From: Micromonospora phaseoli | Lineage (GTDB): Bacteria; Actinomycetota; Actinomycetes; Mycobacteriales; Micromonosporaceae | NCBI RefSeq assembly: GCF_900109115.1 | Contig: NZ_FNYV01000001.1 | Span: forward strand, 943,003 to 1,007,002 | Direction of reading: 5' to 3' | DNA: 64,000 nucleotides | Shown here: positions 9,593-18,749 of the stretch, one piece after another | Layout of the letters: every line of letters begins with the position of its first letter | Numbering within the stretch: position 1 is the stretch's first letter | Position numbers and translations under genes: made by a program | Notes under the pieces: model-generated | Told to the model about the DNA's origin: nothing | Database searches by the model: none | The model's input: the letters and a program-made list of their open reading frames with translations, nothing else

Positions 9593-10654
9593 ATGGCGAG
9601 CGTCTCCGTGGACGAGGCGATGCGTCGCGCGATCGAGCTCGCGGCGCGTGGACTCGGCACGACCAGCCCCAACCCGGTCGTCGGCTGTGTGCTGCTGGAC
9701 ATCGACGGCGAGGTGGTCGGCGAGGGCTTCCACGCGTACGCCGGCGGACCGCACGCCGAGATCGTCGCGCTGGCCCAGGCCGGCCAGCGGGCGAAGGGCG
9801 GCACCGCGGTCGTCACCCTGGAACCCTGCAACCACACCGGCCGCACCGGCCCCTGCAGCAGCGCGCTGGTGCAGGCCGGGGTGGTACGGGTCGTCATCGC
9901 GGTGCCGGACCCCAACCCGGTCGCCAGCGGTGGCGCCGCGACGTTGCGGGCCGCCGGCGTCCGGGTCGACCTGGGGGTACGCGGCACCGAGGCGGAGAGC
10001 GGCAACGTGGCCTGGCTGACCGCCATGCGCCGGGGCTGGCCGTACGTCGTCTGGAAGTACGCGGCGACCCTGGACGGCCGCTCCGCGGCAGCCGACGGCA
10101 CCAGCATGTGGATCACCTCCGAGGCCGCCCGGATGGACGTGCACGCGCTGCGGGCGACCGTCGACGCGGTCGTCGTCGGCGTGGGTACCGTGCTCGCCGA
10201 CGACCCCCGGCTCACCGTGCGCAACCTGCGCGACGGCAGCCTGGCCATCCGGCAGCCGCTACGGGTGGTGGTCGACTCGGCGGGTCGTACCCCGGCCGAT
10301 GCCCGGGTCCGCGACGGCGCCGCCCCCACCTGGGTGGCCACCGCCGCCGAGGTGGGCACCGCCCCGGGCGGCGGCGTCGACCTGCCCGCGCTGCTGGCGG
10401 CCCTGCACGGCCGGGGCGTCCGGGCCGTGCTGCTGGAAGGCGGCCCGCAGCTGGCCGGCGCGTTCCTCGCGGCCGGCCTGGTCGACCGGGTCGTCGGCTA
10501 CCTCGCCCCCCGGCTGCTCGGCGCCGGGCCGGCGGCGCTGGCCGACGCCGGTGTGACCACCATCGCCGAGGCCATCGATCTGGAGATCACCGACGTTACG
10601 CAGGTCGGTCCCGACCTGCGGATCACCGCGCTGCCCCGAAAGAGGGAGGGCTAG
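9593..10654 (+). CDS. ribD: bifunctional riboflavin biosynthesis deaminase/reductase RibD
   Basis: 353 aa, two domains. The N-terminal deaminase (about 1-145) has the zinc site HAE (H54, E56) and PCNHTGRTGPC (C79, C88). The C-terminal reductase (about 150-350) has KYAATLDGRSA, VVVGVGTVLADDPRLTVR and VLLEGGPQLAGAFL. It deaminates the pyrimidinone product of GTP cyclohydrolase II and reduces the ribosyl side chain with NADPH. First gene of an operon under the FMN riboswitch. ATG 9593 is preferred over a start inside the riboswitch tail because the protein homology begins here and a GGGGCAGG block precedes it. Confidence 0.96.
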   Translation: MASVSVDEAMRRAIELAARGLGTTSPNPVVGCVLLDIDGEVVGEGFHAYAGGPHAEIVALAQAGQRAKGGTAVVTLEPCNHTGRTGPCSSALVQAGVVRVVIAVPDPNPVASGGAATLRAAGVRVDLGVRGTEAESGNVAWLTAMRRGWPYVVWKYAATLDGRSAAADGTSMWITSEAARMDVHALRATVDAVVVGVGTVLADDPRLTVRNLRDGSLAIRQPLRVVVDSAGRTPADARVRDGAAPTWVATAAEVGTAPGGGVDLPALLAALHGRGVRAVLLEGGPQLAGAFLAAGLVDRVVGYLAPRLLGAGPAALADAGVTTIAEAIDLEITDVTQVGPDLRITALPRKREG

Positions 10655-10656
10655 GC

Positions 10657-11316
10657 ATGTTCACCGGCATCGTCGAGGAGATGGGCGAGGTCGTCGAGGT
10701 GACCCCGACGGCGCAGGACTCCGCCCTGGTGGCGGTCCGCGGCCCACTGGTCGCCTCCGACGCGCGGCACGGCGACTCGATCGCGGTCAACGGGGTCTGC
10801 CTGACCGTCGTCGAGGTCGACGGCGGGGTGTTCACCGCCGACGTGATGGGCGAGACGCTGCGCCGCTCGGCGCTGGGCGCGCTGCACACTGGCGACCCGG
10901 TCAACCTGGAGCGCGCCGCCGCGCTGGGCAGCCGCCTCGGTGGGCACCTGGTGCAGGGGCACGTCGACGGCGTGGGCGAGGTGCTCTCCCGCGAGCCGGC
11001 GCAGCGGTGGGAGACGGTCCGGTTCCGGCTGCCCGCCGCCCTGTCCCGGTACGTGGTGGAGAAGGGCTCGATCACCGTCGACGGGGTCTCACTGACCGTG
11101 GCGGAGGTCGGTGCCGACTGGTTCGCCGTCGGCCTGATCCCCACCACCCTGACGCTGACCACGCTCGGCGCCCGATCGGTGGGCGACCCGGTCAATCTGG
11201 AGGTGGACGTGCTGGCCAAGTACGTCGAGCGGCTGCTCGGCGTCCGGGCGGCCGACGCCGCCGGGCCGCCGGTCGACCTGCCCGGCGTCACCGTGCCCGG
11301 GACGGTGGTGTCGTGA
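10657..11316 (+). CDS. ribE: riboflavin synthase alpha subunit
   Basis: 219 aa with two internally similar lumazine-binding domains. Each has a GEV/G and SITV-GVSLTV core: [12 protein letters not shown] at the start, [16 protein letters not shown] and then [16 protein letters not shown]. It dismutates two 6,7-dimethyl-8-ribityllumazine molecules to riboflavin. It starts two bases after the ribD stop behind an AGGGAGGG purine run, and its TGA overlaps the next start as GTGA. The C-terminal 25 residues beyond the second domain are proline- and alanine-rich. Confidence 0.96.
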   Translation: MFTGIVEEMGEVVEVTPTAQDSALVAVRGPLVASDARHGDSIAVNGVCLTVVEVDGGVFTADVMGETLRRSALGALHTGDPVNLERAAALGSRLGGHLVQGHVDGVGEVLSREPAQRWETVRFRLPAALSRYVVEKGSITVDGVSLTVAEVGADWFAVGLIPTTLTLTTLGARSVGDPVNLEVDVLAKYVERLLGVRAADAAGPPVDLPGVTVPGTVVS

Positions 11317-12014
11317 CCGGCGCGCTCGGTTGGCTGCTCACCGCCGAGATCCAGGTGGCCGGCTCGCCGGTGCTGGTCCGGGAGGTCGTCGGCAACGTCT
11401 TCGGACTCGGTTCGGCGCTGCTCGGCCTGCGCCGGTTGGTCTGGGCCTGGCCGGTCGGCATGGTCGGCAACGCACTGCTGTTCACCGTCTTCCTCGGCGG
11501 GGCGTTCGCCACCCCGCAGGCGCACGACCTGTACGGCCAGGCCGGCCGGCAGGTGTTCTTCTTCGGCGTCAGCCTCTACGGATGGTGGCGCTGGACGCGC
11601 ACCCGCCGGCTCGGCACCGCCGCCGACGGGTCGGCGGTCGTACCCCGGTGGGCCACCGGCGCCGAGCGGCTCGGGCTGCTCGCCGCCGCGGTGGTGGGTA
11701 CCGCCCTGGCGTACCCGGTGCTGGCCGCGCTCGGTTCCTGGGGGCCGCTGCCCGACGCCTGGATCCTCGTCGGCAGCCTGCTGGCAACGTACGGGATGGC
11801 TCGTGGCTGGGTGGACTTCTGGCTGATCTGGATCGCGGTCGACGCCGTCGGCGTGCCGCTCCTGCTGCGCGGCGGCTTCTACCCGTCGGCGGCCATGTAC
11901 CTCCTGTACGGCGCGTTCTGCGTCTGGGGTCTCGCCAGCTGGTGGCGCGCCTCGCGGGCCATCCGATCGGACCCGGCCCCGATTCCGTCGACCTACTCGG
12001 AGGCCACCGCATGA
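11313..12014 (+). CDS. ribM: PnuC-family riboflavin transporter RibM
   Basis: 233 aa integral membrane protein with about seven hydrophobic segments and the PnuC-type signatures [14 protein letters not shown] and [11 protein letters not shown]. The family includes nicotinamide riboside and riboflavin carriers. Here it sits inside the riboflavin operon between riboflavin synthase and RibBA, the position and order described for ribM of Streptomyces davawensis, so riboflavin uptake is the better reading than nicotinamide riboside. Stop-start overlaps on both sides (GTGA at 11313, ATGA at 12011) tie its translation to its neighbours. The substrate is inferred from family and context. Confidence 0.88.
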   Translation: MTGALGWLLTAEIQVAGSPVLVREVVGNVFGLGSALLGLRRLVWAWPVGMVGNALLFTVFLGGAFATPQAHDLYGQAGRQVFFFGVSLYGWWRWTRTRRLGTAADGSAVVPRWATGAERLGLLAAAVVGTALAYPVLAALGSWGPLPDAWILVGSLLATYGMARGWVDFWLIWIAVDAVGVPLLLRGGFYPSAAMYLLYGAFCVWGLASWWRASRAIRSDPAPIPSTYSEATA

Positions 12015-13312
12015 CCGAGCACAGCGAGCACAACGAGCAGCGCGGGCCGGTCGTCTTCGCCGACATCGAGCAGGCCCTGGCGGACATCGCCGCAGGCCGG
12101 CCGGTGGTCGTGGTGGACGACGCCAACCGGGAGAACGAGGGCGACCTGATCTTCGCCGCCGAGCTGGCCACCCCGCAGCTGCTGGCCTTCACCGTGCGGC
12201 ACACCTCGGGCTTCATCTGCGTCCCGCTCACCGAGAGCGAGTGCGACCGGCTCGACCTGCCGCCCATGCACCACACCAACCAGGACCGGCGGCAGACCGC
12301 GTACACGGTGACCGTCGACGCCCGGGAAGGGGTGAGTACCGGCATCTCCGCGGCCGACCGGGCGCACACCATCCGGCTGCTCGCCGACCCGAGGACCGGA
12401 CCGGCCGACCTCGCCCGCCCCGGGCACGTCGTGCCGCTGCGGGCCCGCCCGGGTGGCGTGCTGCGGCGACCCGGGCACACCGAGGCCGCCGTCGACCTGA
12501 CCCGACTGGCCGGCCTGCGTCCGGCCGGGGTGCTCTGCGAGCTGGTCAACGACGACGGCACCATGATGCGGCTGCCGGACCTGGAGAAGTTCTGCGTCGA
12601 GCACTCGCTGACCCTGGTCACCATCGCCGACCTGATCGCGTACCGGCGGCGTACCGAGAAGCAGGTCGAGCTGGTCGCCGACGCCCGGATGCCCACCGAG
12701 CACGGGGTGTTCCGGGCGCTGGGCTACCGCAGCGAGTACGACTCGGCAGAGCACGTCGCCCTGGTGATGGGCGAGATCGGCGACGGCCGGGACGTGCTGG
12801 TACGGGTGCACTCCGAGTGCCTGACCGGCGACGTCTTCGCCTCGGTGCGCTGCGACTGCGGCCCGCAGCTCAACGCGGCGCTGGACCGGGTGGCGCGGGA
12901 GGGCCGGGGCGTGGTGCTCTACGTGCGCGGCCACGAGGGGCGCGGCATCGGGCTGCTGCACAAGCTCCAGGCGTACCAGTTGCAGGACCAGGGCCGCGAC
13001 ACGGTCGACGCGAACCTCGACCTCGGCCTGCCGGCCGACGCGCGCGACTACGGCACCGGCGCCCAGATCCTCTACGACCTCGGGGTGCGCTCGATGCGGC
13101 TGTTGACCAACAACCCGGCCAAGCGGGCCGGGCTGGAGGGCTACGGGCTGACCGTCACCGGGCGGGAGGGCATGCCGGTGCGTCCGCACCCGGAGAACGT
13201 CCGTTACCTGCGAACCAAGCGGGACCGGATGGGACACCTGCTCGACCAGTTGGACGAGGTGGCCGAGGCCCCGATGGGCCGCACGGTCCCCGGCGCAGAG
13301 ATCGGAGCGTAG
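12011..13312 (+). CDS. ribBA: bifunctional DHBP synthase / GTP cyclohydrolase II
   Basis: 433 aa fusion that makes both riboflavin precursors. The N-terminal 3,4-dihydroxy-2-butanone-4-phosphate synthase (about 15-210) has [26 protein letters not shown] and HTEAAVDL. The C-terminal GTP cyclohydrolase II (about 220-415) has the zinc cysteines in [19 protein letters not shown], then [12 protein letters not shown] and [16 protein letters not shown]. Both active-site sets look intact. Its ATG overlaps the ribM stop as ATGA. ribH follows four bases after the stop. Confidence 0.96.
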   Translation: MTEHSEHNEQRGPVVFADIEQALADIAAGRPVVVVDDANRENEGDLIFAAELATPQLLAFTVRHTSGFICVPLTESECDRLDLPPMHHTNQDRRQTAYTVTVDAREGVSTGISAADRAHTIRLLADPRTGPADLARPGHVVPLRARPGGVLRRPGHTEAAVDLTRLAGLRPAGVLCELVNDDGTMMRLPDLEKFCVEHSLTLVTIADLIAYRRRTEKQVELVADARMPTEHGVFRALGYRSEYDSAEHVALVMGEIGDGRDVLVRVHSECLTGDVFASVRCDCGPQLNAALDRVAREGRGVVLYVRGHEGRGIGLLHKLQAYQLQDQGRDTVDANLDLGLPADARDYGTGAQILYDLGVRSMRLLTNNPAKRAGLEGYGLTVTGREGMPVRPHPENVRYLRTKRDRMGHLLDQLDEVAEAPMGRTVPGAEIGA

Positions 13313-13316
13313 GAAA

Positions 13317-13817
13317 ATGGCGGGTTTCGGTGAGCCGGGTTCGACCCCGGTCGACGCATCCGGGATGACCGTGGGCGTGGTCGCCGCGCGGTGGCACGGT
13401 GAGCTGACCGACCACATGCTGGACCGGGCGGTGGCCGCCGCCCAGGCGTCCGGCGCGCGGGCGGTGGTGGCTCGGGTGGCCGGCTCGGTGGAGCTGCCGG
13501 TGGTGGCCCAGGCCCTGGCCCGGCGCTGCGACGTGGTGGTCGCCCTCGGTGTGGTGGTACGCGGCGCCACCGCGCACTTCGACTACGTCTGCCGTTCGGT
13601 GACCGACGGGCTGACCCGCATCGCGCTGGACGAGGGCAAGCCGGTCGCGCACGGCGTGCTCACCGTGGACACCATCGAGCAGGCCCGCGACCGTGCCGGC
13701 CTGCCCGACTCCGCCGAGGACAAGGGCTGGTCGGCCACGCTCGCCGCTCTCGACGCGGCCCTGGCGATCCGCCAGGTGGCGGCGTCCGCCAACCAGCGCG
13801 TCGGCTTCGGCCACTGA
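13317..13817 (+). CDS. ribH: 6,7-dimethyl-8-ribityllumazine synthase
   Basis: 166 aa. It condenses the two RibBA/RibD products into the lumazine precursor and usually forms icosahedral shells. Motifs: VAARWHGELTDHML, the SVELPVVAQALAR helix, VVALGVVVRGATAHFDYV with the catalytic histidine, and PVAHGVLTVDTIEQA. The last variant differs from the common GVLTTEN form at two positions but keeps the loop. It starts four bases after ribBA and is the last gene of the riboflavin operon; a long dyad follows 24 bases later. Confidence 0.96.
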   Translation: MAGFGEPGSTPVDASGMTVGVVAARWHGELTDHMLDRAVAAAQASGARAVVARVAGSVELPVVAQALARRCDVVVALGVVVRGATAHFDYVCRSVTDGLTRIALDEGKPVAHGVLTVDTIEQARDRAGLPDSAEDKGWSATLAALDAALAIRQVAASANQRVGFGH

Positions 13818-13840
13818 CCGGACCGGACCGACCTACCCAG

Positions 13841-13899
13841 TTGATCAAGAAGTTTGCGTCCGGGATCCGCTGGCTTCGCGACGAAAACTTCTTGATCAA
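13841..13899. terminator. long inverted repeat, probable bidirectional terminator
   Basis: A 15-base arm at 13841-13855 (beginning TTGATCAAGAAG) pairs perfectly with 13885-13899. After one mismatch the stem continues through CGTC (13857-13860) and GACG (13880-13883), leaving a 19-base loop. It lies between the convergent ribH and ABC transporter genes. It belongs to a set of long intergenic dyads in this window (also at 19309 and 44553). Confidence 0.65.
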
Positions 13900-13945
13900 C
13901 ACATCCGGTGCCGGGGTTGGTGGGGGTGGTGGGGGTGGGGTGGGG

Positions 13946-14779
13946 TCAGAGGCGGTTGGCTTCGATGATGCGGGCGAGGAACTGGCGGGTGCGGGGCTGG
14001 GTGGGATGAGCGAGAACCTGCTCCGGCGGGCCGGACTCGACGACCCGGCCGGCGTCGAGGAAGCAGACCTGGTCGGCGACCTCGCGGGCGAAGCCCATCT
14101 CGTGGGTGGCCAGGACCATCGTCATCCCCTCCGCCTTGAGATCGCGGATCATGGTCAGCACCTCGCCGACCAGCTCCGGGTCCAGCGCTGAGGTGACCTC
14201 GTCGAGCAGCAGCAGCCGGGGCGAGTTGGCCAGCGCCCGGACGATCGCCACCCGCTGCTGCTGGCCGCCGGAGAGCCGGTCCGGGTAGGCGTCGGCCTTC
14301 GCCGCCAGCCCCACCCGGTCCAGCAGTTCCCGGGCCCGGGTCTCGGCCTCGGCGCGGGAGCGGCGGTGCACCCGGCGCGGCGCGAGGGTCACGTTGTCCA
14401 GCACGCTCAGGTGCGGGAAGAGGTTGTACGACTGGAAGACCATCCCGATGCGGCGGCGTACCTTGTCGGGGTCGATGCCCGGGGCGGAGATCTCCTCGCC
14501 GTCCAGCTCGATCGTCCCGTCGTGCAGCTCCTCCAGGAGGTTGACGCAGCGCAGCAGGGTCGACTTGCCGGACCCGGACGCACCGATCAGCGCCACCACC
14601 TGGTGCTCGGCCACGGTCAGGTCGAGCCCGTCGAGGACGACCTGCCCGCCGAACTCCTTGCGCAGCCCCCGACACCGCAGCACCTCCGGACCCGGCCCCG
14701 CGTTCGGTCCCGGCCCCGCGTTCGGTCCCGGCCCCACGTTCGGTCCCGGCCCCGCGGTCGGGGTCGGCTTCGGGTCCAT
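13946..14779 (-). CDS. polar amino acid ABC transporter, ATP-binding protein
   Basis: 277 aa ATPase of the glutamine/glutamate (GlnQ/GluA) type. Walker A is GASGSGKST, the Q-loop is VFQSYNLFPHL, the signature is LSGGQQQR, Walker B is LLLLDEVTSALD and the switch is THEMGFA. DEV in place of the usual DEP after Walker B is unusual but leaves the catalytic glutamate. An extra N-terminus of about 30 residues consists of GPGPN-type repeats encoded by an 18-base tandem repeat, absent from typical family members. It is the last gene of a three-gene importer operon; its ATG is one base after the permease stop. Substrate unknown, probably a polar amino acid. Confidence 0.93.
   Translation of the reverse strand: MDPKPTPTAGPGPNVGPGPNAGPGPNAGPGPEVLRCRGLRKEFGGQVVLDGLDLTVAEHQVVALIGASGSGKSTLLRCVNLLEELHDGTIELDGEEISAPGIDPDKVRRRIGMVFQSYNLFPHLSVLDNVTLAPRRVHRRSRAEAETRARELLDRVGLAAKADAYPDRLSGGQQQRVAIVRALANSPRLLLLDEVTSALDPELVGEVLTMIRDLKAEGMTMVLATHEMGFAREVADQVCFLDAGRVVESGPPEQVLAHPTQPRTRQFLARIIEANRL
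14690..14755. repeat. 18-bp tandem repeat encoding GPGPN units
   Basis: About 3.7 copies of an 18-base unit, written on the plus strand as GGTCCCGGCCCCGCGTTC with small changes (one copy has ACG for GCG, the last GGTC for GTTC). They lie in frame near the 5-prime end of the ABC ATPase gene and encode a Gly-Pro-Asn-rich linker. A slippage-prone stretch. Confidence 0.8.
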
Positions 14780-14780
14780 G

Positions 14781-15626
14781 TCAGCCTCCGGACTGGCGGC
14801 GGGCCGCCCGCAGGGTGACCTGGTCGGTGACGGCGATCAACGGGATGGCGAGCAGCACGAAGAGCACCCCGGCCACGATGTACGGCGTGTAGTTGAACGT
14901 CTGGGCGCTGGCGATCTGCGCGGCCCGCACCGCGTCGATCGGACCGGCCAGCGACACCAGGCCGACGTCCTTCTGCAACGCCACCACGTCGTTGAGCAGC
15001 GGTGGCGCCACCCGGCGCAGGGCCTGCGGCAGCACCACGTGCCGCATCGTCTGCCGGTGGGTGAGCCCCAGCGACCGGGCCGCCGCGAGCTGGCTCGGGT
15101 GCACCGACTCGATGCCGGCGCGGAACACCTCGGCCAGGTAGCCGGCGTAGGTGAGGATCAGCGCCAGCCCGCCCAGCACCAGCACCGACGGGGTGCCCTG
15201 CAGCCGCAGCCCGGGGACGCCGAAGGTGAGCAGGTAGAGCACGATGATCAGTGGCAGGCCACGGAAGGCGTACGTGTAGCCGGCCGCCAGGGCCCGGATC
15301 GGGAAGAAGACCGGCCCGCGCAGGGTCCGCAGGACCGCGATCAGCAGCCCGAGCAGCAGGGCGCCGATCGCGCAGCAGACCAGCAGCCGGACGTTGAGCC
15401 AGAGCCCGGTCAACACCTGCGGCAGCGCGTCCCGGGCGAGCTGCGGGTCGAGGAACGTCTGCTGGACCCGGTCCCAGCCGGGTGCCCCGGTCACCGTGAC
15501 CGCCAGCAGCGTGCCGACCGCCGCTGTGGAGGCGGCGGCGATCAGCACGCTGAGTACGGTCTGTCGGCGGCGGTACGCGGTCCGCGCCTGCTGGGCCGGT
15601 GAGGGGTCGTGCAGCACGGTGCTCAC
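14781..15626 (-). CDS. polar amino acid ABC transporter, permease
   Basis: 281 aa membrane protein of the His/Glu/Gln permease family. It has a cytoplasmic N-terminus, a first transmembrane helix near residues 25-45, and then the conserved permease core. This core includes GLWLNVRLL, TYAFRGLPLIIVLYLLTFG, GYLAEVFRAGIESVHPSQLAAARSLGL (the EAA loop) and MRHVVLPQALRRVAPPLLND. The GTG at 15626 overlaps the upstream binding-protein stop as GTGA. A longer start at 15662 would overlap that gene without family support. A single permease implies a homodimer. Confidence 0.92.
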   Translation of the reverse strand: MSTVLHDPSPAQQARTAYRRRQTVLSVLIAAASTAAVGTLLAVTVTGAPGWDRVQQTFLDPQLARDALPQVLTGLWLNVRLLVCCAIGALLLGLLIAVLRTLRGPVFFPIRALAAGYTYAFRGLPLIIVLYLLTFGVPGLRLQGTPSVLVLGGLALILTYAGYLAEVFRAGIESVHPSQLAAARSLGLTHRQTMRHVVLPQALRRVAPPLLNDVVALQKDVGLVSLAGPIDAVRAAQIASAQTFNYTPYIVAGVLFVLLAIPLIAVTDQVTLRAARRQSGG

Positions 15627-16483
15627 GTCAGTTCGGGTGCTCCCGCGACCTGGGCGAGCCACTGCTGCTCCAACTGCTTGAGTACGCCGTCGGTGGCGAG
15701 CTGGCCGACGGCGGTGCTGACACAGCCGGTGAGCGGGGAGTCCTTGTCCAGCAGTAACCCGAACGCCTCCGGCGTGCCCACCTGGGGCAGCTGCCCGACG
15801 ATCACCGCGTCGTCGATCTCCGCGCCGGTGATGTAGAACGCGGTGGGCAGGTCGACGACCAGCCCGTCGATCTGCCCGTTCTGCAGCGCCTTCTTGGCGT
15901 CGTCGTTGCTGTTGTAGACCTGGGGCTCGGCCGTCGGCTGCACCAGGGCGGTGATCGCCTGGTAGCTGGTCGTGCCGACCTGGGCGCCGAGCTTGGCGTC
16001 GCGTAGGTCGGCCAGCGAGGTCCTGCCGGCGATCTTGGAGGACTTCAGCGCGATCACCGATTGCCGCACCAGGTAGTACGGGGCGGAGAAGTCCACCGCC
16101 TGCTTGCGCTCCTCGGTGATGGAGAACTGGTTGATGTCGAAGTCGAAGTTCTTCGGCCCGGGCGCGATGGCGGCGTCGAACCTCACCCGTGTCCAGGTGA
16201 CGTCGTCGCGGGCGTAGCCGAGCTTCTCGGCCACGGCGTAGGCCACGGCGGACTCGAAGCCCTCACCGCTGTCGGGCTTGTCGTCGACGAACCACGGCTG
16301 GTAGGCCGGCTCGTCGGTGGCGATGGTGAGCTTGCCCGGCGTCTGGGTGGGCAGGCTCTCCTTGGCGCATGCCGCCGACACGGTGGGCATGGGCGCGGGC
16401 TCGGCCTGCGGTGTGCAGGCGGTGACCGCGAGCAGGACGGTGCCGGCGGTGGCGAGCGTGAGGGTGCGTGGGGTGCTGACCAT
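15623..16483 (-). CDS. amino acid ABC transporter substrate-binding lipoprotein
   Basis: 286 aa extracellular solute-binding protein (family 3). Its lipoprotein signal is TLATAGTVLLAVTAC with a cysteine near residue 22. The mature part has GKLTIATDEPAYQPW, GFESAVAYAVAEKLG, FDFDINQFSITEERKQAVDFSAPYY and LGAQVGTTSYQAI, all typical of the family. It is the first gene of the importer operon, divergent from hisE. The ATG at 16483 has no clear ribosome binding site but lies seven bases after a TACGCT -10 element, suggesting a leaderless message. Confidence 0.92.
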   Translation of the reverse strand: MVSTPRTLTLATAGTVLLAVTACTPQAEPAPMPTVSAACAKESLPTQTPGKLTIATDEPAYQPWFVDDKPDSGEGFESAVAYAVAEKLGYARDDVTWTRVRFDAAIAPGPKNFDFDINQFSITEERKQAVDFSAPYYLVRQSVIALKSSKIAGRTSLADLRDAKLGAQVGTTSYQAITALVQPTAEPQVYNSNDDAKKALQNGQIDGLVVDLPTAFYITGAEIDDAVIVGQLPQVGTPEAFGLLLDKDSPLTGCVSTAVGQLATDGVLKQLEQQWLAQVAGAPELT

Positions 16484-16490
16484 GGCGGAC

Positions 16491-16496
16491 AGCGTA
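16491..16496 (-). promoter_or_regulatory. -10 element of a probable leaderless promoter (ABC operon)
   Basis: On the minus strand TACGCT (TANNNT type) ends seven bases before the ATG of the substrate-binding protein. No Shine-Dalgarno sequence separates them. Inferred. Confidence 0.45.
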
Positions 16497-16621
16497 CGAC
16501 CAAGATAGGCGAGGATCGAAGAGTTGTCCCACCATCTCGGTAGGGAATGCCGGTCCCGTCCACCGGTCACCACCGACCCGGTGCACGTGGCGACCGAGGG
16601 CGACTGCGAGAATCCGTCTCC

Positions 16622-16885
16622 GTGAAGACGTTCGAGGAGTTGTTCGCGGAGCTGCAGGCCAAGGCCGCCGCCGGCACCCCCGGCTCGGGCACGGTCGCCG
16701 CACTGGAGAAGGGCGTGCACTTCATCGGCAAGAAGGTCGTCGAGGAGGCGGCCGAGTCGTGGATGGCCGCCGAGCACGAGGGGCCGGAACGCACCGCCGA
16801 GGAGATCTCCCAGCTGCTCTACCAGGTCCAGGTGCTGATGCTGGCCAGCGGTCTCGAACTGAAGGACGTCTACCGACATCTGTGA
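16622..16885 (+). CDS. hisE: phosphoribosyl-ATP pyrophosphatase
   Basis: 87 aa all-alpha NTP pyrophosphatase of the MazG-like fold, catalysing the second step of histidine synthesis. Motifs: [14 protein letters not shown] at the start, [30 protein letters not shown] with the acidic metal-binding EExxE, and [14 protein letters not shown]. The GTG at 16622 gives the length usual for actinobacterial HisE. An upstream in-frame extension would run into the divergent promoter. hisG follows 44 bases later. Confidence 0.95.
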   Translation: MKTFEELFAELQAKAAAGTPGSGTVAALEKGVHFIGKKVVEEAAESWMAAEHEGPERTAEEISQLLYQVQVLMLASGLELKDVYRHL

Positions 16886-16929
16886 GTGCCCTGCCGTCGA
16901 CCCGATCCCGATCGAAGGAGCACTCCGTC

Positions 16930-17775
16930 ATGCTGCGTGTCGCCGTACCCAACAAGGGCGCCCTGGCCTCCTCGGCCGCCGAGATGCTGCGCGAGGCGGG
17001 CTACCGCCAGCGCACCGACCCCAAGGACCTGGTCTGCCGGGACGAGCCCAACGACATCGAGTTCTTCTACCTACGGCCGAAGGACATCGCCACCTATGTC
17101 GGCTCCGGTGACCTGGACGTCGGCATCACCGGCCGGGACCTGCTGATCGACTCCGGTGCACCGGCCGAGGAGGTCGTCGACCTGAACTTCGGGCGGGCCA
17201 CCTTCCGCTTCGCCGCCCGGCCCGCCGACGTCGACGACGTCCGGGAGTTGGGCGGGCACCGGATCGCCACGGCGTACCCGGGGCTGGTCGAGCGCCACCT
17301 CGGCGAGCTGGGCGTCAAGGCGGACGTGATCCGCCTCGACGGCGCGGTGGAGAACGCCATCCGGCTCGGCGTCGCCGACGTGGTCGCCGACGTGGTCGAG
17401 ACCGGGGCCACCCTGCGCCAGGCCGGTCTGGTGGTCTTCGGCGAGCCGCTGCTGCGCTCCTCGGCGGTGCTGGTGCGCCGCGCCGGGGCGGCGTCCCACC
17501 CCCAGGCCGAGCAGCTGCTGCGCCGGCTGCACGGGGTGCTGGTGGCCCGCCGCTACGTGATGCTCGCCTACGACGTGCCGGCCGGGCTGCTGGACCAGGC
17601 CAGCTCGCTCTCCCCGGGCATCGAGTCACCCACCGTCTCCCCGCTGCACCGCGAGGGCTGGGTGGCGGTGCAGGCCATGGTGCTCCGCGACGACGTGCAC
17701 CGGATCATGGACGAACTCTACGAACTCGGCGCGCGGGCGATCCTGGTCACCAACATCCACGCCTGCCGGTTGTGA
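16930..17775 (+). CDS. hisG: ATP phosphoribosyltransferase (long form)
   Basis: 281 aa, first enzyme of histidine synthesis. It is the long HisG form, with a bilobed catalytic part and a C-terminal ACT-like regulatory domain (about 210-281) for histidine feedback inhibition. Landmarks: LRVAVPNKGALA, DLDVGITGRDLL, RIATAYPGL, DVVETGATLRQAGL in the PRPP loop region, and GARAILVTNIHACRL at the end. The ATG at 16930 has AAGGAG upstream. The stop overlaps the next gene as GTGA. Confidence 0.97.
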   Translation: MLRVAVPNKGALASSAAEMLREAGYRQRTDPKDLVCRDEPNDIEFFYLRPKDIATYVGSGDLDVGITGRDLLIDSGAPAEEVVDLNFGRATFRFAARPADVDDVRELGGHRIATAYPGLVERHLGELGVKADVIRLDGAVENAIRLGVADVVADVVETGATLRQAGLVVFGEPLLRSSAVLVRRAGAASHPQAEQLLRRLHGVLVARRYVMLAYDVPAGLLDQASSLSPGIESPTVSPLHREGWVAVQAMVLRDDVHRIMDELYELGARAILVTNIHACRL

Positions 17776-18749
17776 GGCCACCGCCGGCAGCCGTGGCACT
17801 CGCCCTGGTCACCGCCGGCGGCACCGCCTCGGCGGCGCAGGGCGCGGTCAACGCCGAGCTCGGGCAGCGGGTCGGCAACGCCACCCTGGGCGCGGTGGTG
17901 AACAACCTCGGCGGAACCCTGCTGATCCTGGTCGGGCTGCTGGTGCTGCCGTCGATGCGGTCCGGACTCGGCGCGCTGCGCCGGGCCCGGCTGCCCTGGT
18001 GGTCATACCTGGGCGGGGCGGGCGGCGCCGCCATCGTGGTGCTCGCCGCGTACGCCGTCCCGGTGCTCGGGGTCGCGGTGTTCACCATCGCCCAGGTCGC
18101 CGGCGGAAGCCTCGGCGGGCTGGCGTCGGACCGGGCCGGCCTCGCCCCGGTGGGCCGCCTGCCGCTCACCGCGCCCAGGGTCGCCGGTGCGCTGCTCGGG
18201 GTGGCCGCAGTGGCCCTCGCCCAGGCCGGCCGGCCCGTCGGTGACCTGGCCGTCGGCGTGCTGCTGCTGGCGGTGGCCGGTGGCGTCGGGGTCGCGTTGC
18301 AGGCCGCGCTCAACGGCCGGATCTCCGCCGCCGGCTCGGCCGCCGCCGGCGTCGCGGTCAACTTCGCCGTGAGTACGCCGCTGGTGCTGCTCGTCGCGGC
18401 GCTGGCCGGCGCGTTCAGTGGTCCGCCGGTGAGCTGGCCGGCCGGCTGGCACCTCTACACCGGCGGGCTGCTCGGCGTCGGCATCGTGGCCAGTCTGGTG
18501 GTGGGGGTACGCGCGGCCGGGGTGCTGCGCACCGGCCTTGCCCTCGTCGGTGGGCAACTCGCCGGCGCCCTGCTACTGGACGTGCTGCTGCCGCACGCCC
18601 CCACCGCCCGCTTGCCGGTGCTGGTCGGCGCGCTGCTCACCCTGCTCGCGGTGCTGGTCGCCGGCCGGAGCCCACGATCGCCCGCCACCGCCGACGTCGG
18701 GGTGGCACCGGGCGGCCCGCCCGCACCGGATGGCAAACTGGTGCGATGA
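17772..18749 (+). CDS. DMT-superfamily membrane protein (DUF606/YdcZ-like)
   Basis: 325 aa, about ten transmembrane segments in two similar halves, each starting with a segment like GTASAAQGAVNAELGQRVGNA or GVALQAALNGRISAAGSAAAG. The duplicated Q-AxNxxLG pattern is characteristic of the YdcZ/DUF606 branch of the drug/metabolite transporters. Substrate unknown. It is translationally coupled to hisG (GTGA at 17772) and to the following PH-domain gene (ATGA at 18746). The coupling is a positional fact and does not by itself imply histidine transport. Confidence 0.82.
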   Translation: MRPPPAAVALALVTAGGTASAAQGAVNAELGQRVGNATLGAVVNNLGGTLLILVGLLVLPSMRSGLGALRRARLPWWSYLGGAGGAAIVVLAAYAVPVLGVAVFTIAQVAGGSLGGLASDRAGLAPVGRLPLTAPRVAGALLGVAAVALAQAGRPVGDLAVGVLLLAVAGGVGVALQAALNGRISAAGSAAAGVAVNFAVSTPLVLLVAALAGAFSGPPVSWPAGWHLYTGGLLGVGIVASLVVGVRAAGVLRTGLALVGGQLAGALLLDVLLPHAPTARLPVLVGALLTLLAVLVAGRSPRSPATADVGVAPGGPPAPDGKLVR

